From Erythroxylum novogranatense (Eukaryota; Streptophyta; Magnoliopsida; Malpighiales; Erythroxylaceae): DNA of 64,000 nucleotides. The notes beneath the pieces were generated by a model that was not told where the DNA came from, ran no database searches, and worked only from the letters and a program-made list of their open reading frames with translations. Below, piece by piece: positions 22,638-34,684 of this stretch. A program made the translations under genes and the position numbers. The first letter of the stretch is position 1. Each line of letters starts with the position of its first letter. The stretch covers positions 55,283,414 to 55,347,413 of the forward strand of contig CM057230.1 of the NCBI GenBank assembly GCA_029891385.1, in the 5' to 3' direction.

Positions 22638-24060
22638 ATGGCAAACGTTCTTAACTCCATTTGTACGGACGCCCATGCTATTAAGAAAGTCCGGATATGG
22701 GAGAGGGAGGGAAGAAGACCCCCCTCCTCCCACCCCAGCTCTTCAGAATAATCCCTTGAGCTACAACGCAGTGGTTTCAGGCACCTCCGACACTGGCTCA
22801 GGCGACAAGGATCTGGAATGGCCAGAAGATGATTTCATAGAATTGGATGAAGGCGATATAGCAATCATTCAAGGCAAATACGGCCTAGGCGTCGAACTAT
22901 CGAATACATTTAAAGGCAAACTTGATCAAGCCTGGCTAACGCTGTAATCATCAAATTATTGGGCAACAAATTCACTTTCAACATGCTCAAAACACGACTC
23001 ATTGCCTTATGGAAACCAAAAGGGCCGCTGAAATTGGTTGATCTAGAAAATGAATTTTACCTTATAAATTTCAAGGAGGAGCACGACTACGTCCGCACCC
23101 TCACCCAAGGCCTGTGGATAATCGCCGGTCAAGCTCTCTCCGTCCAACCATGGTTTCCATCATTCCGGCCTTCCACTGGTAAAATCACCCATGTGGTGGC
23201 ATGGGTGAGATTCCCTGAACTCTCGGTGGCGCGATACCACCCTTCAATACTCACTGCTTTGGGAAATTTGGTAGGGAGGATTGTTAAAATTGATAGCAAC
23301 ACCCAACTCACTCACCGTGGAAAGTTTGCTCGGGTAACGGTGAACCTTGATCTCAGCTCTCCACTTCGAGCTTTCGTTGAAGTGGATGGGGAATCGATTA
23401 AAGTTGCTTATGAGGGTCTCCCTCCTATATGCTTAACTTGCAGTTTAGTCGACCATGGCAGGGAGGCCTGTCCCTCACGACCCCTCACTCCACCCGCACC
23501 AGGGACCCCTGCGGATGGCCCAACGCCACCTACCACTGCGGCTGGCCCAACGCCACCTGCCCCGACTTCCAGTCGTGTTGAAGCTCCCACCGGAGACGCT
23601 ACCCCCTCGACTTTCGGACCTTGGATGCAGGTCCAGCGAAGAGCGTGCCGTCCACCGTCTGTCCCCAAATCGCACCGTCACGGGATTGCCATCGCCTCTG
23701 GCCACGAGGGCCTCCCGAGTTCGCGTTACTCGGCACTGGATGGCTTAGAGACGTTAGAGACACCAATGACTCACTAAGGCTCGATGGAGACAGCGTCCCA
23801 TCAATCCCCCAACGGTTCGCTGGTCAGAAGCAAAGGGAAAAAACCCCTAACCCAGCAGACTACCACCCCGCAACGCACAGGCCGTGCGCCATTTAACTCA
23901 CCCAAATTGCCCCCTCCCACACGCGTCCAGATGACGTCATCTAACTCCACTCAGGCCCCTGGCTGGGCCAGGCCATTACACGCACGACCCAGCCCTTCCA
24001 GGCCCCTTTCTTGGGCTCGATTGCTCCGCACCCTGCCCATTCTCCCTTCCCCCCAGTCCA
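22638..24060 (+). pseudogene. L1-type LINE ORF1 (DUF4283 and CCHC-type)
   Basis: The likely start is ATG at 22638 (MANVLNSICTDAHAIKK). A frameshift near 22700 moves to the frame with NNPLSYNAVVSG, and another near 22940 moves to the frame with NKFTFNMLKTRLIALWKPKG. The DUF4283-type domain follows (FKEEHDYVRTLTQGLWI, then VVAWVRFPELSVARYHPS), and then the degenerate zinc knuckle YEGLPPICLTCSLVDHGREAC near 23409-23471. A Pro-rich tail comes next. A TAA at 23775-23777 is the only stop in the main frame before the break. In the LINE this protein coats element RNA. The sequence is much richer in G+C than its surroundings. ORF2 is missing; the sequence breaks at about 24060 into Gypsy pol. Confidence 0.85.
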
Positions 24061-25835
24061 ACAAGATCAGATATCTGCTTCCACACATAAATGACTTGTT
24101 TAATCAGCGGCAAGGGTCAAGGGTCTTTTTCAAGATAAATTTGAGATCGGGTTACCACCAGTTGAGGATAAAAGAGTCTAATGTGTCAAAGATTACTTTT
24201 AGAACATTGTATGGCCACTTTGAGTTCTTAGTTATGCCTTTTGGATTGACAACTGCACTTGCAACCTTCATGGATTTGATGAATAGAGTCTTTAAGCCTT
24301 TCTTAGACCAATATGTCATTATCTTTATTGATGATATTTTGGTATATTCTAAGAGTGATAAGGAGCATGAGAAACATTTAAGAATTTCTTTGGAGACATT
24401 GAGGAAGAATGAGTTGTATGCCAAATTCGACAAATGTGAGTTTTGGCTAAAGGAAATGACATTTCTGAGACATGTGATTTCAGAGCAAGGAGTATATATG
24501 GATTCGAGAAAGATAGAAGCGGTTATGAAATGGGAAGCACACAAGAATGTAGCTAAAGTGAGAAGTTTCTTAAGATTGGCCAGGTAGTACAAAAGATTTA
24601 TGGAGGGCTTTTCCATGATAGCAGCTCCACTTTTCAAATTGACAAGAAAAAATTAGAAATTTTATGGACAGAGTAGTGCCAAAGCAGTTTTGAGGAATTG
24701 AAGAATAGGCTTACAACTGCAATGGTTTTGACTTTGCCTTCGGGTAGTGATGGATATACAGTGTATAGTGATGCCTTAAGGAAGGGATTGGGTTGTGTGT
24801 TGATGCAAGGTGATAAAGTGATTGCTTATGCTTCTAGGCAATTAAAACTCTATGAGATGAATTATCCTACACATGATTTTGAGTTAGTTGCCATAATTTT
24901 TGCGTTGAAGGTATAGAGACACTACTTATATGGAGTCATCATTAGGGTGTTTACAAACCACAAGAGTCTTAAGTATCTGATGAGCCAAAAGGAGTTGAAT
25001 TTGAGATAAAGAAGGTGGTTAGAGTTATTGAAAGATTATGACTTGGTGATAGACTACCACTCGGGGAAAGATAATGTAGTAGCAGATGCGCTAAGTAAAG
25101 AGTCCACTATGGCACTGATGGAGACAGTATACCTTCCTTTGTTGAAGGAATTAGCCAAACTTAATGTGACATTGAGGCAAGTCAAGTCTTATTGTGTATT
25201 GGCTAACTTTAGAGTGAGGCCAGTATTGAATGAGAAGATTAAGGAATTACAGGAACAAGATGAGTATTTGAGCAGGCTATGAGAAGAGATTAAAAGTGGT
25301 AAACCTTCTGAAATAGAGATCAGAGAAGATGAATTGATGGTGGTAGGTAACAAATTATGTATTCTCAACATGTTAGAGTTGAAAGATGAGATTCTTGATG
25401 AGGCACACAATGTGCCTTATGTTATGCATGCAGGAAGTACGAGAATGTATAAAGATTTGAAAGAGCATTTTTGGTGGAAAGGAATGAAGAAAGAAGTTGT
25501 GGAATATGCTAAAAGATGCTTGGTGTGCTAGCAAGTGCTAAAAGATGCTTGGTGTGCTAGCAAGTTAAAGTTGAACACTAGGCACCTTCAAGCAAGCTTA
25601 AACCTCTATCGATTCCGGAATGAAAATGGGAGAAGATTACGATGGATTTCTTGATGGGATTGTCGAGCAGGAAGTATAATGCAATATGGGTGATTGTTGA
25701 TGGGCTAATCAAGTCCGCACATTTCTTGCCAATTAAGCAAACAGATTCTTTAGAAATATGTGAATGAAATAATCCAACTTCATTGGATTCCAAGCTCTAT
25801 AGTTTTAGATAAAGATCCCAGGTTCACCCCAGATT
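24061..25835 (+). pseudogene. Ty3/Gypsy pol fragment: RT, RNase H, partial integrase
   Basis: It begins in the middle of reverse transcriptase (LLPHINDLFNQ, then FKINLRSGYHQLRIKESN). The catalytic block YVIIFIDDILVYSKS lies near 24310-24355. RNase H follows at 24698-25130 ([38 protein letters not shown]). The integrase zinc-binding region is near 25409-25531 (MHAGSTRMYKDLKEHFWWKG, then CLVC) and the integrase core starts near 25630 (KITMDFLMGL, IWVIVDG). There are stops near 24586, 24653, 24914, 25006, 25280 and 25528. The beginning of pol, gag and the left LTR are missing. The domain order fits chromovirus-type Gypsy (Del/Tekay). Confidence 0.85.
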
Positions 25836-25843
25836 CCAAGCTT

Positions 25844-26180
25844 TACATTTCAACGGTTTTGCTTATGCTTTATGATAAACTGTTACTCGCGAGCTTTCAA
25901 GCTTACCCCCTCTCTGTCCCCTCCTCAGGTATTTTGATAAGAAGTCATGAAAGCAAGAGCATGAAGGAAATACTTTAGATTTGCTTACTTTGTATTTTTG
26001 AGTTTTGATAAAGTTGTAATATTTGTATTGATTATTTCGGATTATGATATATTAGAACTTAATGTAAATGATCATATTTTCAGCTGTAAGTAATGTATTG
26101 AGAAGTATGATGGATGTAATTATTCGTTTAAGTTTTCGGATATTCGCACGTTAGTTAGGTTCCAAAAATGAGTCCTTGCA
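25844..26180 (+). repeat. 3' part of a Del/Tekay-type Gypsy LTR
   Basis: From ATTTCAACGGTTTTGCTTAT onward this matches 38569-38908 closely, including the block CAAGCTTACCCCCTCTCTGT typical of these LTRs. It ends CCTTGCA, directly before a primer site. It is joined at its left to integrase sequence by a break near 25838. Confidence 0.65.
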
Positions 26181-26198
26181 TTTTTAGTATCAGAGCGC
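26181..26198 (+). other. Primer binding site, degenerate Met-tRNA type
   Basis: TTTTTAGTATCAGAGCGC resembles the TGGTATCAGAGC primer site of Del/Tekay elements, with G-to-A changes. The element behind it is reduced to about 320 bases before the purine tract. Confidence 0.55.
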
Positions 26199-26517
26199 CC
26201 AGTATTACGATCTTACATGGGCATTTTTGAAGTAGGTGTCAAGTAGACTAGTGAGAAGGGAAATGATATGTTAGAATGTGAGAAAAAGAAAGTTTATGGA
26301 TTTTTGAAATAATAAATATAGCATAGTCCGATAAGTTAGAAATAGTTCCAGTATTGGTAACTATGTTAGGGAATATGGTGATAGAAATTTTGTTGTAGAT
26401 ACATATTTGAATAATTATTCAAGTGAAGAAGTTATTAAGAAGACTGGGGGGGACATAAGGCAATGTTACCTTCATTTAGTTTACCATTCCAGTAAGAATT
26501 TCGAGAACAAAATTCCT

Positions 26518-26800
26518 TAAAGGGGAGAGAATTGTTGAACCCCGAACTTTTCATAGAAGTTAAAACTTTTGAATGAGGAATTTTGGAGATTTGCTATAAG
26601 TAAAGAACAAATGAAAGAAGATTTTTGAATTTGAAATGATATACAAAAGTAAAGTAGTGAATGAGAAATGTGGATTTGTCCAAGGTTTTGCTTTGGTGTT
26701 TCTGGTGGATAACAGAATTCGAAATAGGGAAGAAGTGAAATTAAGGTGCAAGTTAGAAATAATGATGAAGTTGAATATGTGTAGTAAGATGACATTGGAA
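26518..26800 (+). repeat. Polypurine tract and start of a Del/Tekay-type LTR
   Basis: AAGGGGAGAGAAT (about 26519-26531) follows a relic of the pol end (FENKIP). The LTR then begins TGTTGAACCCCGAACTTTTC at 26533. The first 120 bases resemble the LTR start at 53951. Similarity fades near 26660-26800, where another decayed Gypsy seems to intrude. Confidence 0.6.
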
Positions 26801-28098
26801 CCATAAGAATGTGTTATTGGAATTGAGATCACAATGGCCGATATACATATATAAGATGCAATAAAGGATAAATCAGGAATAATATTAGAGGCCTAATCCG
26901 GATGAGAACTCAAGAAAAAAGGGTATAATATGCTACTAAGAATGTATGTATTGTTGTTTGATGTAAAGAATCCAACTATAGGAGTGGATTTTTGAATTTG
27001 AGAAGACGTTAAGTATAAGAGACAAATAATATTTGATGAATGTACCAGCATAGAAAGTTGAGTTAATATTTGATGAATGTGCTACCAGCACAGAAAGTTG
27101 AGTTGTAAATAAATTGAAATGTCTAGAGAAATTAGTACAAATGAGCAGACAATAAAATAAGTCAGTGTGAAATATGAGGAAATCGAATGAATTGAGGAAA
27201 AGCATTCGAGGAAGGAAGTCAGTTGGGAAATTGAAAATAAAGTGATTTCATATGTATAGAGACAACTAAGGTTATATATAAGTTGATCATTCGATACATG
27301 ATTTAGAGCTACCATGATAGTAATTGTTTGAAGTTGGGAGACAGCATACGTAAAGGAATATCTAAAACATATATATATATATATATATATATAAGTACAG
27401 ATCATAAAAGTTTGAGGTAGTCAATGAATTGAGAGAATTGAATACGAGATCAAGAAGATTGATATGAACACCGAAAGACCATGATTGTACAAGTGAGAAA
27501 TTCCAAGTTTAAATTGGAAGATGAGGCTTTATGACAAAAAGGGAGAAATATGTACACCTAATAAAGAGATAAAGGAGTCAGTGAATCCATACCTTCGGTA
27601 TGGATTAAAGTAAGATAGATTTAAGGGTAAAATGTACTGATACTAAAGAAATGTGATTTATGAAGGGAGTGATGAAATGTTCCTAAAAGTATCACGTTCC
27701 CAAGGTGTGCTTGGATTGAGCACAAGTTGTGCTCAAGTTAGGATGAGGAAGTGACTAAGCTTGAGTTATTTTGATCCATATAAAGTTATTAAGAGCTAAA
27801 ACCATTGTGTTATGAGTTAGTATCATTGGCAAGGATGCCTCAGATTCAAAATGTGTTATATGTGAATATGCTAAGAAAGATCGACATGATTTGATATTAG
27901 TGTTGTGGCGTAAGAAATGGACAATTGTGAGTAATTGCAGGTACTTGCATGTTGAGGAATTGATTAAGAAAGTAAATCAGTACATAAGTGGTTGAAAGAC
28001 TTAAGGAGTCTTTTGACAGTGTATGTTCTGCTATTGGCATTCAGGATTAAGCAAGTTTTTAAAATTTCCTTATGGATGATTTTGATCTGAAATGGAGA
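26801..28098 (+). pseudogene. Very decayed Gypsy internal region with integrase tail relic
   Basis: Most of this stretch has no open frame. Near 27755-27900, fragments matching the integrase C-terminus can be read: FDPYKVIKS, then YELVSLARMPQIQNVLYVNM, corresponding to G-P-Y-x-V-I-K and the L-S-x-I-H-N-V-F-H-V-S-M-L-R block. A TA dinucleotide run lies at about 27368-27393. The region ends at an LTR start at 28099, so it is probably the last part of an old Gypsy element. Confidence 0.5.
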
Positions 28099-31029
28099 TG
28101 TTACCCCCAGAATTTTTTTTTGTGATAAATCAAGCATGGTTAGGTTAATGGGGTAAATTAATATAGTATTTAATAAAGTTAGCATGAATTAGCATATGAC
28201 ATTAAATGAGTTAGGTGTTAAGAATTAATGTTAGTAAATGTATTAGTTGACTTAAATGAGTTAGATGTAGATAAATGTGTTAGTTGGGCCTTAATGAGGT
28301 AGGAAAGGAAGAGAGTATGATGGGCTTAAAGAATTAGTGGGCTTGAGAAGTTTAAAGAGGAAAATAAGAAGGGAGAAGAAGAAGTGAATGGGCTTTAGGG
28401 CCTATGGGCTTAAGTTATTAAGTAAGTAGTATAAAAAGAGAATGAAAGAAGTAAGTTAGTAGAAGAGGAGAGGATGATTTACGAAAATTAGAGGGAGAAG
28501 AGAAGGAGTTCGTGGAAGTGGAGGAAGAAGAAGAAAAAAGAAAGAAAGAAGCTTGTTAGGGTGGTGATTTCCAAGAGATCAAGAGGGAGTTGGAAGAAAG
28601 TCCAAGAGTTAAAAGTGAAGAGGAAGGCTAGAGCTTCATCTTGAACCAAGAAACTCTTGGTGTTGTTGAAGATTTAAGATAAGCCTTTTGTTTAAGTGTG
28701 AGATTTTAGTTGGGTTTTTGGTTAGAAAGACTAAGAATGGAATGGGTATAGTGATTTCCAAGTTGATTTCATGAAAGGTGTAACATGGTTTCTCAATTGA
28801 AGTGAGATTTACATGAGTTTTTGGTTTTTAATGAAGAGAGAGAAGGAAGAGAAGAGGAACAAGAATTGTAGCAAGGAAACCAAGGATTTAGCAAGTCTTA
28901 AAGGTGGGTTCCGTATTTATCTTTATATTTATGAGCAATTAATGCAAGTTGATAAATGACACTAATGAATGTTTGTTACTTGTAAGTGAGTATAAATGAT
29001 TGCTATAAATGCTTGTGTTAGTTGTGGTTAGATGACATTAATCATGAGTTATGTGTAAATGAAAATAATACATGTTGATGATTTGATGATGGTTGAGTTA
29101 GTATTGAATGAAGTAGCTTAAATGAGTATGAATGCACAATATGACTTATGCATGAAATGTACAATATGAAATATGCATGAAAGATAAGATTTTTAAGAAA
29201 ACAGTGAATTGGACAAGAACAGTCCAATTTTATTATTATCATGATTGTTATGTTATGTGGGTAAGGTATAGTCCCGAGAACCGCATCACGTGCCGTCGAC
29301 CATGAAAAGGCTTCACCTTTGCCGATTGTGGCATAGGATGATCCATTATTTGGACTCCTCAAGATTTGCCCATATAAGCTCATAAAATGAGACTATATGG
29401 TTGCCATGAATATGGACTTACCGAGCCATTTGATGTGTTTTATATGTGATTACATGAAATTGCAAGAATTATGAATGTTCGAATTGTGAGAAATTATGTT
29501 TATGTATTGATGAAAATTGCATGATGCATGTATTATGATTTCATTGAAAGAATGCTTAATGTGTGAATAACTAAATAGACATGCTTGTTATATAAATATA
29601 AATGTGTTACCCGCGGAGCGAAAGCTCACCCCCCTCAATTCTCTAGGAAATGAGCAGGATCCCGAGGAGCAAGCTTAAAGGCATTTACTCCAAGAGTTTT
29701 CTTTTGGTTTTGTAATTGAAATGATTTTTGTAAAACAATGCTTTAGTTGCATTTTGAGAATGATATTGTACTTTGAAGTTTCATGTAATTGAACTTAAAA
29801 TGCCCACTAAAGCATTGTATGAAATATGACATGAGTTGATGGAGATGGAATGAATGAGTTATGATTCAAAAGTGAATTTTAAACCCTAATGTATAATGCT
29901 TGATTGTATGACCTTTGATCTTTTGAGATGATGCATGAGATGGCATGAATATCATATAGGTAGGTAAATGATATGAGCTTGGGATTGATGGTCATGCATG
30001 TGTAATGAAGGTTAGAATGAGGCTTGTGTGAGGTTGATTGTGCAAAGTCTTGTAGATGTGTTAAATTGGTTAGACAATAGAAGTTGGAAGTTGAGAGTTA
30101 TGATGGTTGAAAGTTAGCAGGATGCATAAGTCTTGTTTATGAGGATAGCTTTGATGGTTGTGTAGGAATCTAGGGTTTGATGGACAAATCAATCAAGAAT
30201 TGATAGAATGATAAAATAAGTTGGATGTTTGGAGTTGTTATGAAGTATTTAGTAGTAGAGTAAGTGAATCTTGCAAGATTACAAGTGTATTTGGTGTTAG
30301 GAATAAGTTAGAAAGCATGGGTGAGGGTTTAAGAGGCTTTGGGGAAAAATCTCATCATTCTAGTCATTTCTTCCTCATGGTATGAGCTCCATACCTCATG
30401 GTATGACCATAGAAAATCAAAGGAGCCTCGACTTTCATTCGTCTCTTCCTCATGGCGTGTGATGTAAATCATGGTAGCGACCCAGTTGGAGTGCGAATTT
30501 CATTTTTAGGCCTCTAATATGAGTTGTAGATCAGGATGTGTACATATTGATTGGTATAAAGATGACATCAATCCGACATCTGTAGCAAGAGTTATGGCGT
30601 TTTTACCAAAGTATGTCAAATATACATCAGGATTTGATTATGAAGGATTGTTTTAATCATAACTTCCTCATCAGACCTCCAAATGAAGTGATTTTTGAGC
30701 CATGGATTCATGAGACATGTAGGTACCTACCCATAAGAATTTGTGTCATTTGGAGTTAAATTGAAAGAGTCGGCATGAAATCAAGTAAAGGGTCAGTCGA
30801 GAGGGCGTGATCGAGATATGATCACATGTTGGTATTTTGTCGATATCTTGAGTTATAGAACTCCGATTGAAGCGATCCTTGTCTTAAATTAAACAAGAGC
30901 CATAAGGCTATGATTTACAAGAGAAATCAATTTGAGATTAGGGTTAAATGAAATAAACCCTACAAGGCAAGATGATCAAGTTTCATATTTTACGGTTCAT
31001 GAGTTGGACTCCGGTAACGGGTTCCAACA
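28099..31029 (+). repeat. Long Gypsy LTR (3' LTR of the decayed element)
   Basis: It starts TGTTACCCCCAGAATTTTTT after a purine-rich stretch and probably ends GGGTTCCAACA near 31029, about 2.9 kb. TATAAAAA is at 28430-28437, followed by a purine-rich leader (28440-28640), the layout also seen at 32.6, 39.7 and 54.6 kb. A CTCACCCCCCTCAATTCTCT block near 29628 is shared with the other LTRs. No target duplication could be confirmed. Confidence 0.55.
28430..28437 (+). promoter_or_regulatory. TATA box of a Gypsy LTR
   Basis: TATAAAAA precedes the purine-rich leader of the LTR and is the likely core promoter of the retrotransposon transcript. Confidence 0.45.
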
Positions 31030-31337
31030 GGAGATGGGAAGGACGATTGAATAGAGTAGGAAAGGTGATTTGAGTATGATTTGTATTAAGGAAAGTTGTG
31101 AAATAATAGGGATTCAGTACGTTGGATGTAGAAAATTGTGTTCTGGATTCGAGGAAAAATCTGAATTGATTTAGTCTAGATTAGAGAAAGTGTCTACAGT
31201 TAAGTTGTAGACTTTTTGTTTAGCTTTCCAGCAATATATATGGCATAGAATTTTTAGACTTCTAAGTTAAAAATCAGGGTCCTGATAAGGGAGACGTGTA
31301 AGAGAGGAGTTACTTCCTCTATGTTTTTACTTCTTTT

Positions 31338-31550
31338 GTGATGATGTTATTGATGACATCATCTTCCTCTTAGTTTTGCTCCGCCTAGACTTCTCTTTTT
31401 CTTAGTTTTCCCCCCTCTGTGTTTTGCTTCTTTTGTGATGACGTCATTGATGACATCATCTCCTTCTGTGTTTTGCTTCGCTTCTTCTGTGTTTTTACTA
31501 TCCTCTGTGTTTTTGTTTCTTCTATGAAGACGTCATTAATGACGTCATCT
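31338..31550. repeat. Three TGACGTCAT-type palindromic blocks in the LTR
   Basis: GATGATGTTATTGATGACATC, GATGACGTCATTGATGACATC and GAAGACGTCATTAATGACGTC occur about 90-100 bases apart, separated by TTCTGTGTTTT-type sequence. TGACGTCA is the core of plant bZIP sites; use as enhancer is inferred. Confidence 0.6.
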
Positions 31551-31639
31551 CCTTCTATGTTTTTGTTTTGTTGGTCTTTCGTTTCTTCTGTGTTACTGTA
31601 TACAAACTTTCTCTATCTTTGGTATCGTCTATTTTGATA

Positions 31640-31810
31640 TCTTCTGTGTTTTGACGATACACTTCTTCTGTCTTTTGTATCATCTGTGTTTTGATATCTT
31701 CTGTGTTTTGACGATACACTTCTTATGTCTTTTGATCGTCTGTGTTTTGATATCTTCTATGTTTTGACGATACATTTCTTTTGTCTTTTGTATTGTCTGT
31801 GTTTCGCTTC
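31640..31810. repeat. Tandem repeat, about 64-base unit
   Basis: Units read GATATCTTCTGTGTTTTGAC, then GATACACTTCTTCTGTCTTT and a short TGTATC or TGATCG spacer. Three imperfect copies are present. Confidence 0.7.
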
Positions 31811-33689
31811 GTCTATTTTTTTTTGTTTCGTCTTTTTTTTTCGCTTCGTCTGCTTTTCGCTCCTTCCGCCTTTTGCTTCTTTTGGGTTACTGGTCACCCG
31901 ATATCTTCTGTTCTATTTTCGACCCATCGGAAGATAGAATTTGTCTTCGAGGTCTTCATGAAAGTTGTAGACCTTGAAGTTCTCTTTCAAATCATATAAA
32001 GAACACCTTGATTTGATATCTGTAGGGAAGTTTATAGTAACTTTCCCTTCCTTCTGTGTTTTTGTTATCTTCTGTGTTTTGTCATCTTCTGTCATTTCGG
32101 CCATAATTTTACTATCCGACCTCCAAATGATTTGATTTTTCAACCCTTAAATTCCTAACAGTTTTCTTTTTTTTCATCTCCACGTAAAGTTATAGATTTT
32201 GGTATTGATATGAAAAAGATATATTAAATTAAATAAGGGTATCGATTACAAGAGTAGGGTTTGGATATTCTACTAAATATGTTTCAGTATTCTGATGATT
32301 TCTGAATCAGTAGAGCTTCGAGTAAGATAACTCTTATTTCAAGATAAACTAAAGACATGGAGCTACGAATGGTATGAAGAAGTTAAAGTCAAATTCAGTT
32401 TCTAAGATGTTTAAATTTCTTATAGAAGTTGTGCATAGTATACTGATTTGGACAAGAGCAGTCCAAAAAGGTTTGAAGTGTGTCTTTTGAATCACTGACC
32501 CAAATGAAATGATTTTGGTTTCATTGGAAATGTAAGATAATAGAGAAGATTCTTCTAAAATAAAGTGTTATGTCAGAATATTCAAGGGTGATTTTGGCAA
32601 GACACTTACGTGTAAAAGACATAAGGCATAAATGGAAGGGAAAAATTAGAAGAAGAAGTGTTGTCTTGCCTATAAATGGAAGGAAATAGAAAAGAATAAG
32701 AAAAGGAGAAAGAAAGAGAAAGAGAGAATGTCGTGAAAAGAGAGAGAAATACAAAGAGAAGAATAGAAGGAGAGAGAGAAGAGAAACCAAGCTAGGGTTT
32801 CAATTTCCTTAGCCTATAACAGAGATTTTGAGGTTGTTCAAGAAGAGAAAAAAAATAGAGGAAGAGAAGAGCTTCCATTTGAGCCTTCCTTTGGTGAAGA
32901 GACCTATTTCAGTTAGATCAGCTCACGGAGTACACATTAAAGATACAACAAGAAACAGCCTTAGAGACCTCAGGTTGTTTGCAAAGAGAAGAGACATTCT
33001 GAGCAAGTCTACAAGCAAGGATTTCTAAGGTGGGTTTCATGTTTACAATTAAGTAATGAGCCATTAATGTTTTTCTTCCAAGTCAAGAAAATAAAATGAT
33101 TTAGATTACTTCATAAATTTTGCTTTTATTGCTTTCGAATGATTTACAAAAACTGCTACATGTTTCGGTTTATGAATTTTTGTTTATGAATTTCAAAATA
33201 AGGATGGAAATGCATTGAAACATTTTATGTTATGCCTTGAAAAATGTCATGGCATTTTGTACATTTGGAAAAGAAGAAGTATGAGCATTTGATAAAGTGA
33301 TTTGAGCATGCTTATGTGCTTCTGTCTGCGTAAGAGTGGAACTATTTTGTTCGTCACGTGCACGTTGACAAGATCCTTCTCCCGGCTGCCCGCTTGTGGC
33401 ATATGAGCTCTAAAAATGACTCATTCTATTCATGGTGTAAACTTCATGTTGAACCAATGGTGGTTGACAAATTAAATCCCACTTATGTTTTGATAATAAT
33501 AAAATGTATAGAATTGGTTAAGAAATTGTTTCAGGTATTTTGGGATTAGTATGAAAGAATTATGCAAATCAAGATGGACAAGTGATAAATCATTGAAGAA
33601 TCAAGATGGAAGTTTCCTTATAAGTGAAAGAGACATAAATAATAAGGATTATAGAAGATTTGGTTGGATGTTACCGTTGAAGACAACAC

Positions 33690-33895
33690 AAGTCGACTTG
33701 CACAGCATAAGTCGACTTATACATCAGGATCTGAACAGCACAAGTCGACTAGAACAACATAAGTCGACTTATCGAGGACCACAAGTCGACTTACATAGCA
33801 CAAGTCGACTTATAGAAGAGCGGAGATGAAATTTTACGAAAAGTATTGTCACAAGTCGACTTATACATTTGACAAGTCGACTTATGAGTACAACA
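33690..33895. repeat. Palindrome array AAGTCGACTT in U3
   Basis: Eight copies of ACAAGTCGACTTAT or CATAAGTCGACTTAT occur at irregular spacing. Each is a perfect or near-perfect palindrome centred on GTCGAC. Confidence 0.9.
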
Positions 33896-34004
33896 AATTA
33901 ATTCCAACGACTCTATTAGTCACAAATGGAAAGGAGGATGTTAAGGAACGGTCATGACAATCATTCAACGGCTAGAATGGCTTCCAACAACTATTTTCTT
34001 CAAG

Positions 34005-34010
34005 TATAAA
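34005..34010 (+). promoter_or_regulatory. LTR TATA box
   Basis: TATAAA in CAAGTATAAAGAGTGG, about 110 bases after the palindrome array. The same sequence is at 37714-37719 in the 3' LTR. Confidence 0.6.
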
Positions 34011-34656
34011 GAGTGGATGATTGATGAAGAGTGCATGGATGTTCTATAAGCGAAAATACTCTTCTATTGCTCCAAAATTTCTCATTATTGCTCTTATCTT
34101 GTTACATTATTGTATTGAGCTTTGTTCTTCAATCTTTATCTTATTTCTCTTACAATTTGAGTGACTAGTGAAAGGTCACGTGTGAGGTAGCTTGAGCCGG
34201 AAATCAAGTGGTGTTGGTAGGATTTGTGCCGGAAGACAAATCATTTGTAAAGGTTTCTTGAGCCGAAAATCAAGTGGTGTTGGTAGGATTTGTGCGGAAG
34301 ACAAATCATTTGTAAAGGTAGCTTGAGCCGGAAATTAAGCGGTATTGGTAGGATTTATGCCAAAAGACAAATCAAGTGTAAAGGTAGCTTGAGCCAAAAA
34401 TCAAGCAGTATTGTAAGAGTTCACACTGAACTACAAAGTGTGTAATAAAGTGGTTTGCAAAATCCTAAGTGGGAGCTTAGGTAGAGGACGTAGGTCTTAG
34501 CACCGAACCTCTATAAAAACAGTGTTTGATCTTCTTCCCTACTCTTTGCATTTAGATTTGATTAAATTGTTTTTGTGTGAATTAACTTCTGATTTTATTA
34601 TAGAAAATTACAAAAAGCTTAAAGATCTATTCAACTCCCCTTCTAAATCGCTAACA

Positions 34657-34670
34657 ATTGGTATCAGAGC
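34657..34670 (+). other. Primer binding site (initiator Met-tRNA)
   Basis: ATTGGTATCAGAGC starts directly after the LTR end GCTAACA; the TGGTATCAGAGC core is exact. Confidence 0.92.
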
Positions 34671-34684
34671 AGAAGTATCCAGGG

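Larger units (their letters stand above)
31030..33446 (+). repeat. Del/Tekay-type LTR segment, left of the nested Copia
   Basis: Non-coding. The U3-like part carries T/C-rich repeats and TGACGTCA palindromes (31330-31810), a copy of the AAAGTTGTAGACCTTGAAGT block (near 31960) and a purine-rich leader (32640-32870). It continues without loss at 38364, beyond the Copia element that split it. The Phe-rich open frames at 31419-31999 follow the T-rich repeats and are not genes. Confidence 0.55.
33447..34656 (+). repeat. 5' LTR of the nested Copia, 1,210 bases
   Basis: It contains eight AAGTCGACTT-type palindromes in U3 (33690-33895), TATAAA at 34005-34010, and three to four 56-73 base repeats of the form GAGCCGGAAATCAAGTGGTG...GACAAATCATTTGTAAAGGT in 34190-34420. 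The end has the GTAGGTCTTAGCACCGAACC layout common in these LTRs. Confidence 0.9.

Noticed and set aside
23408..23748. Minus- and plus-strand frames overlapping LINE ORF1
   Set aside because: They are shadows in a GC-rich coding stretch; ORF1 has the recognisable domains.
24152..24637. 161-residue minus-strand frame
   Set aside because: It is a shadow of the Gypsy reverse transcriptase on the plus strand.
31419..31999. Phe/Cys-rich membrane-like open frames
   Set aside because: They arise from TTCTGTGTTTT-type repeats in an LTR.
32521..33028. Phe/Ser-rich and Lys-rich frames near the LTR leader
   Set aside because: They come from the purine-rich leader shared by all LTRs of this family and are not conserved as protein.
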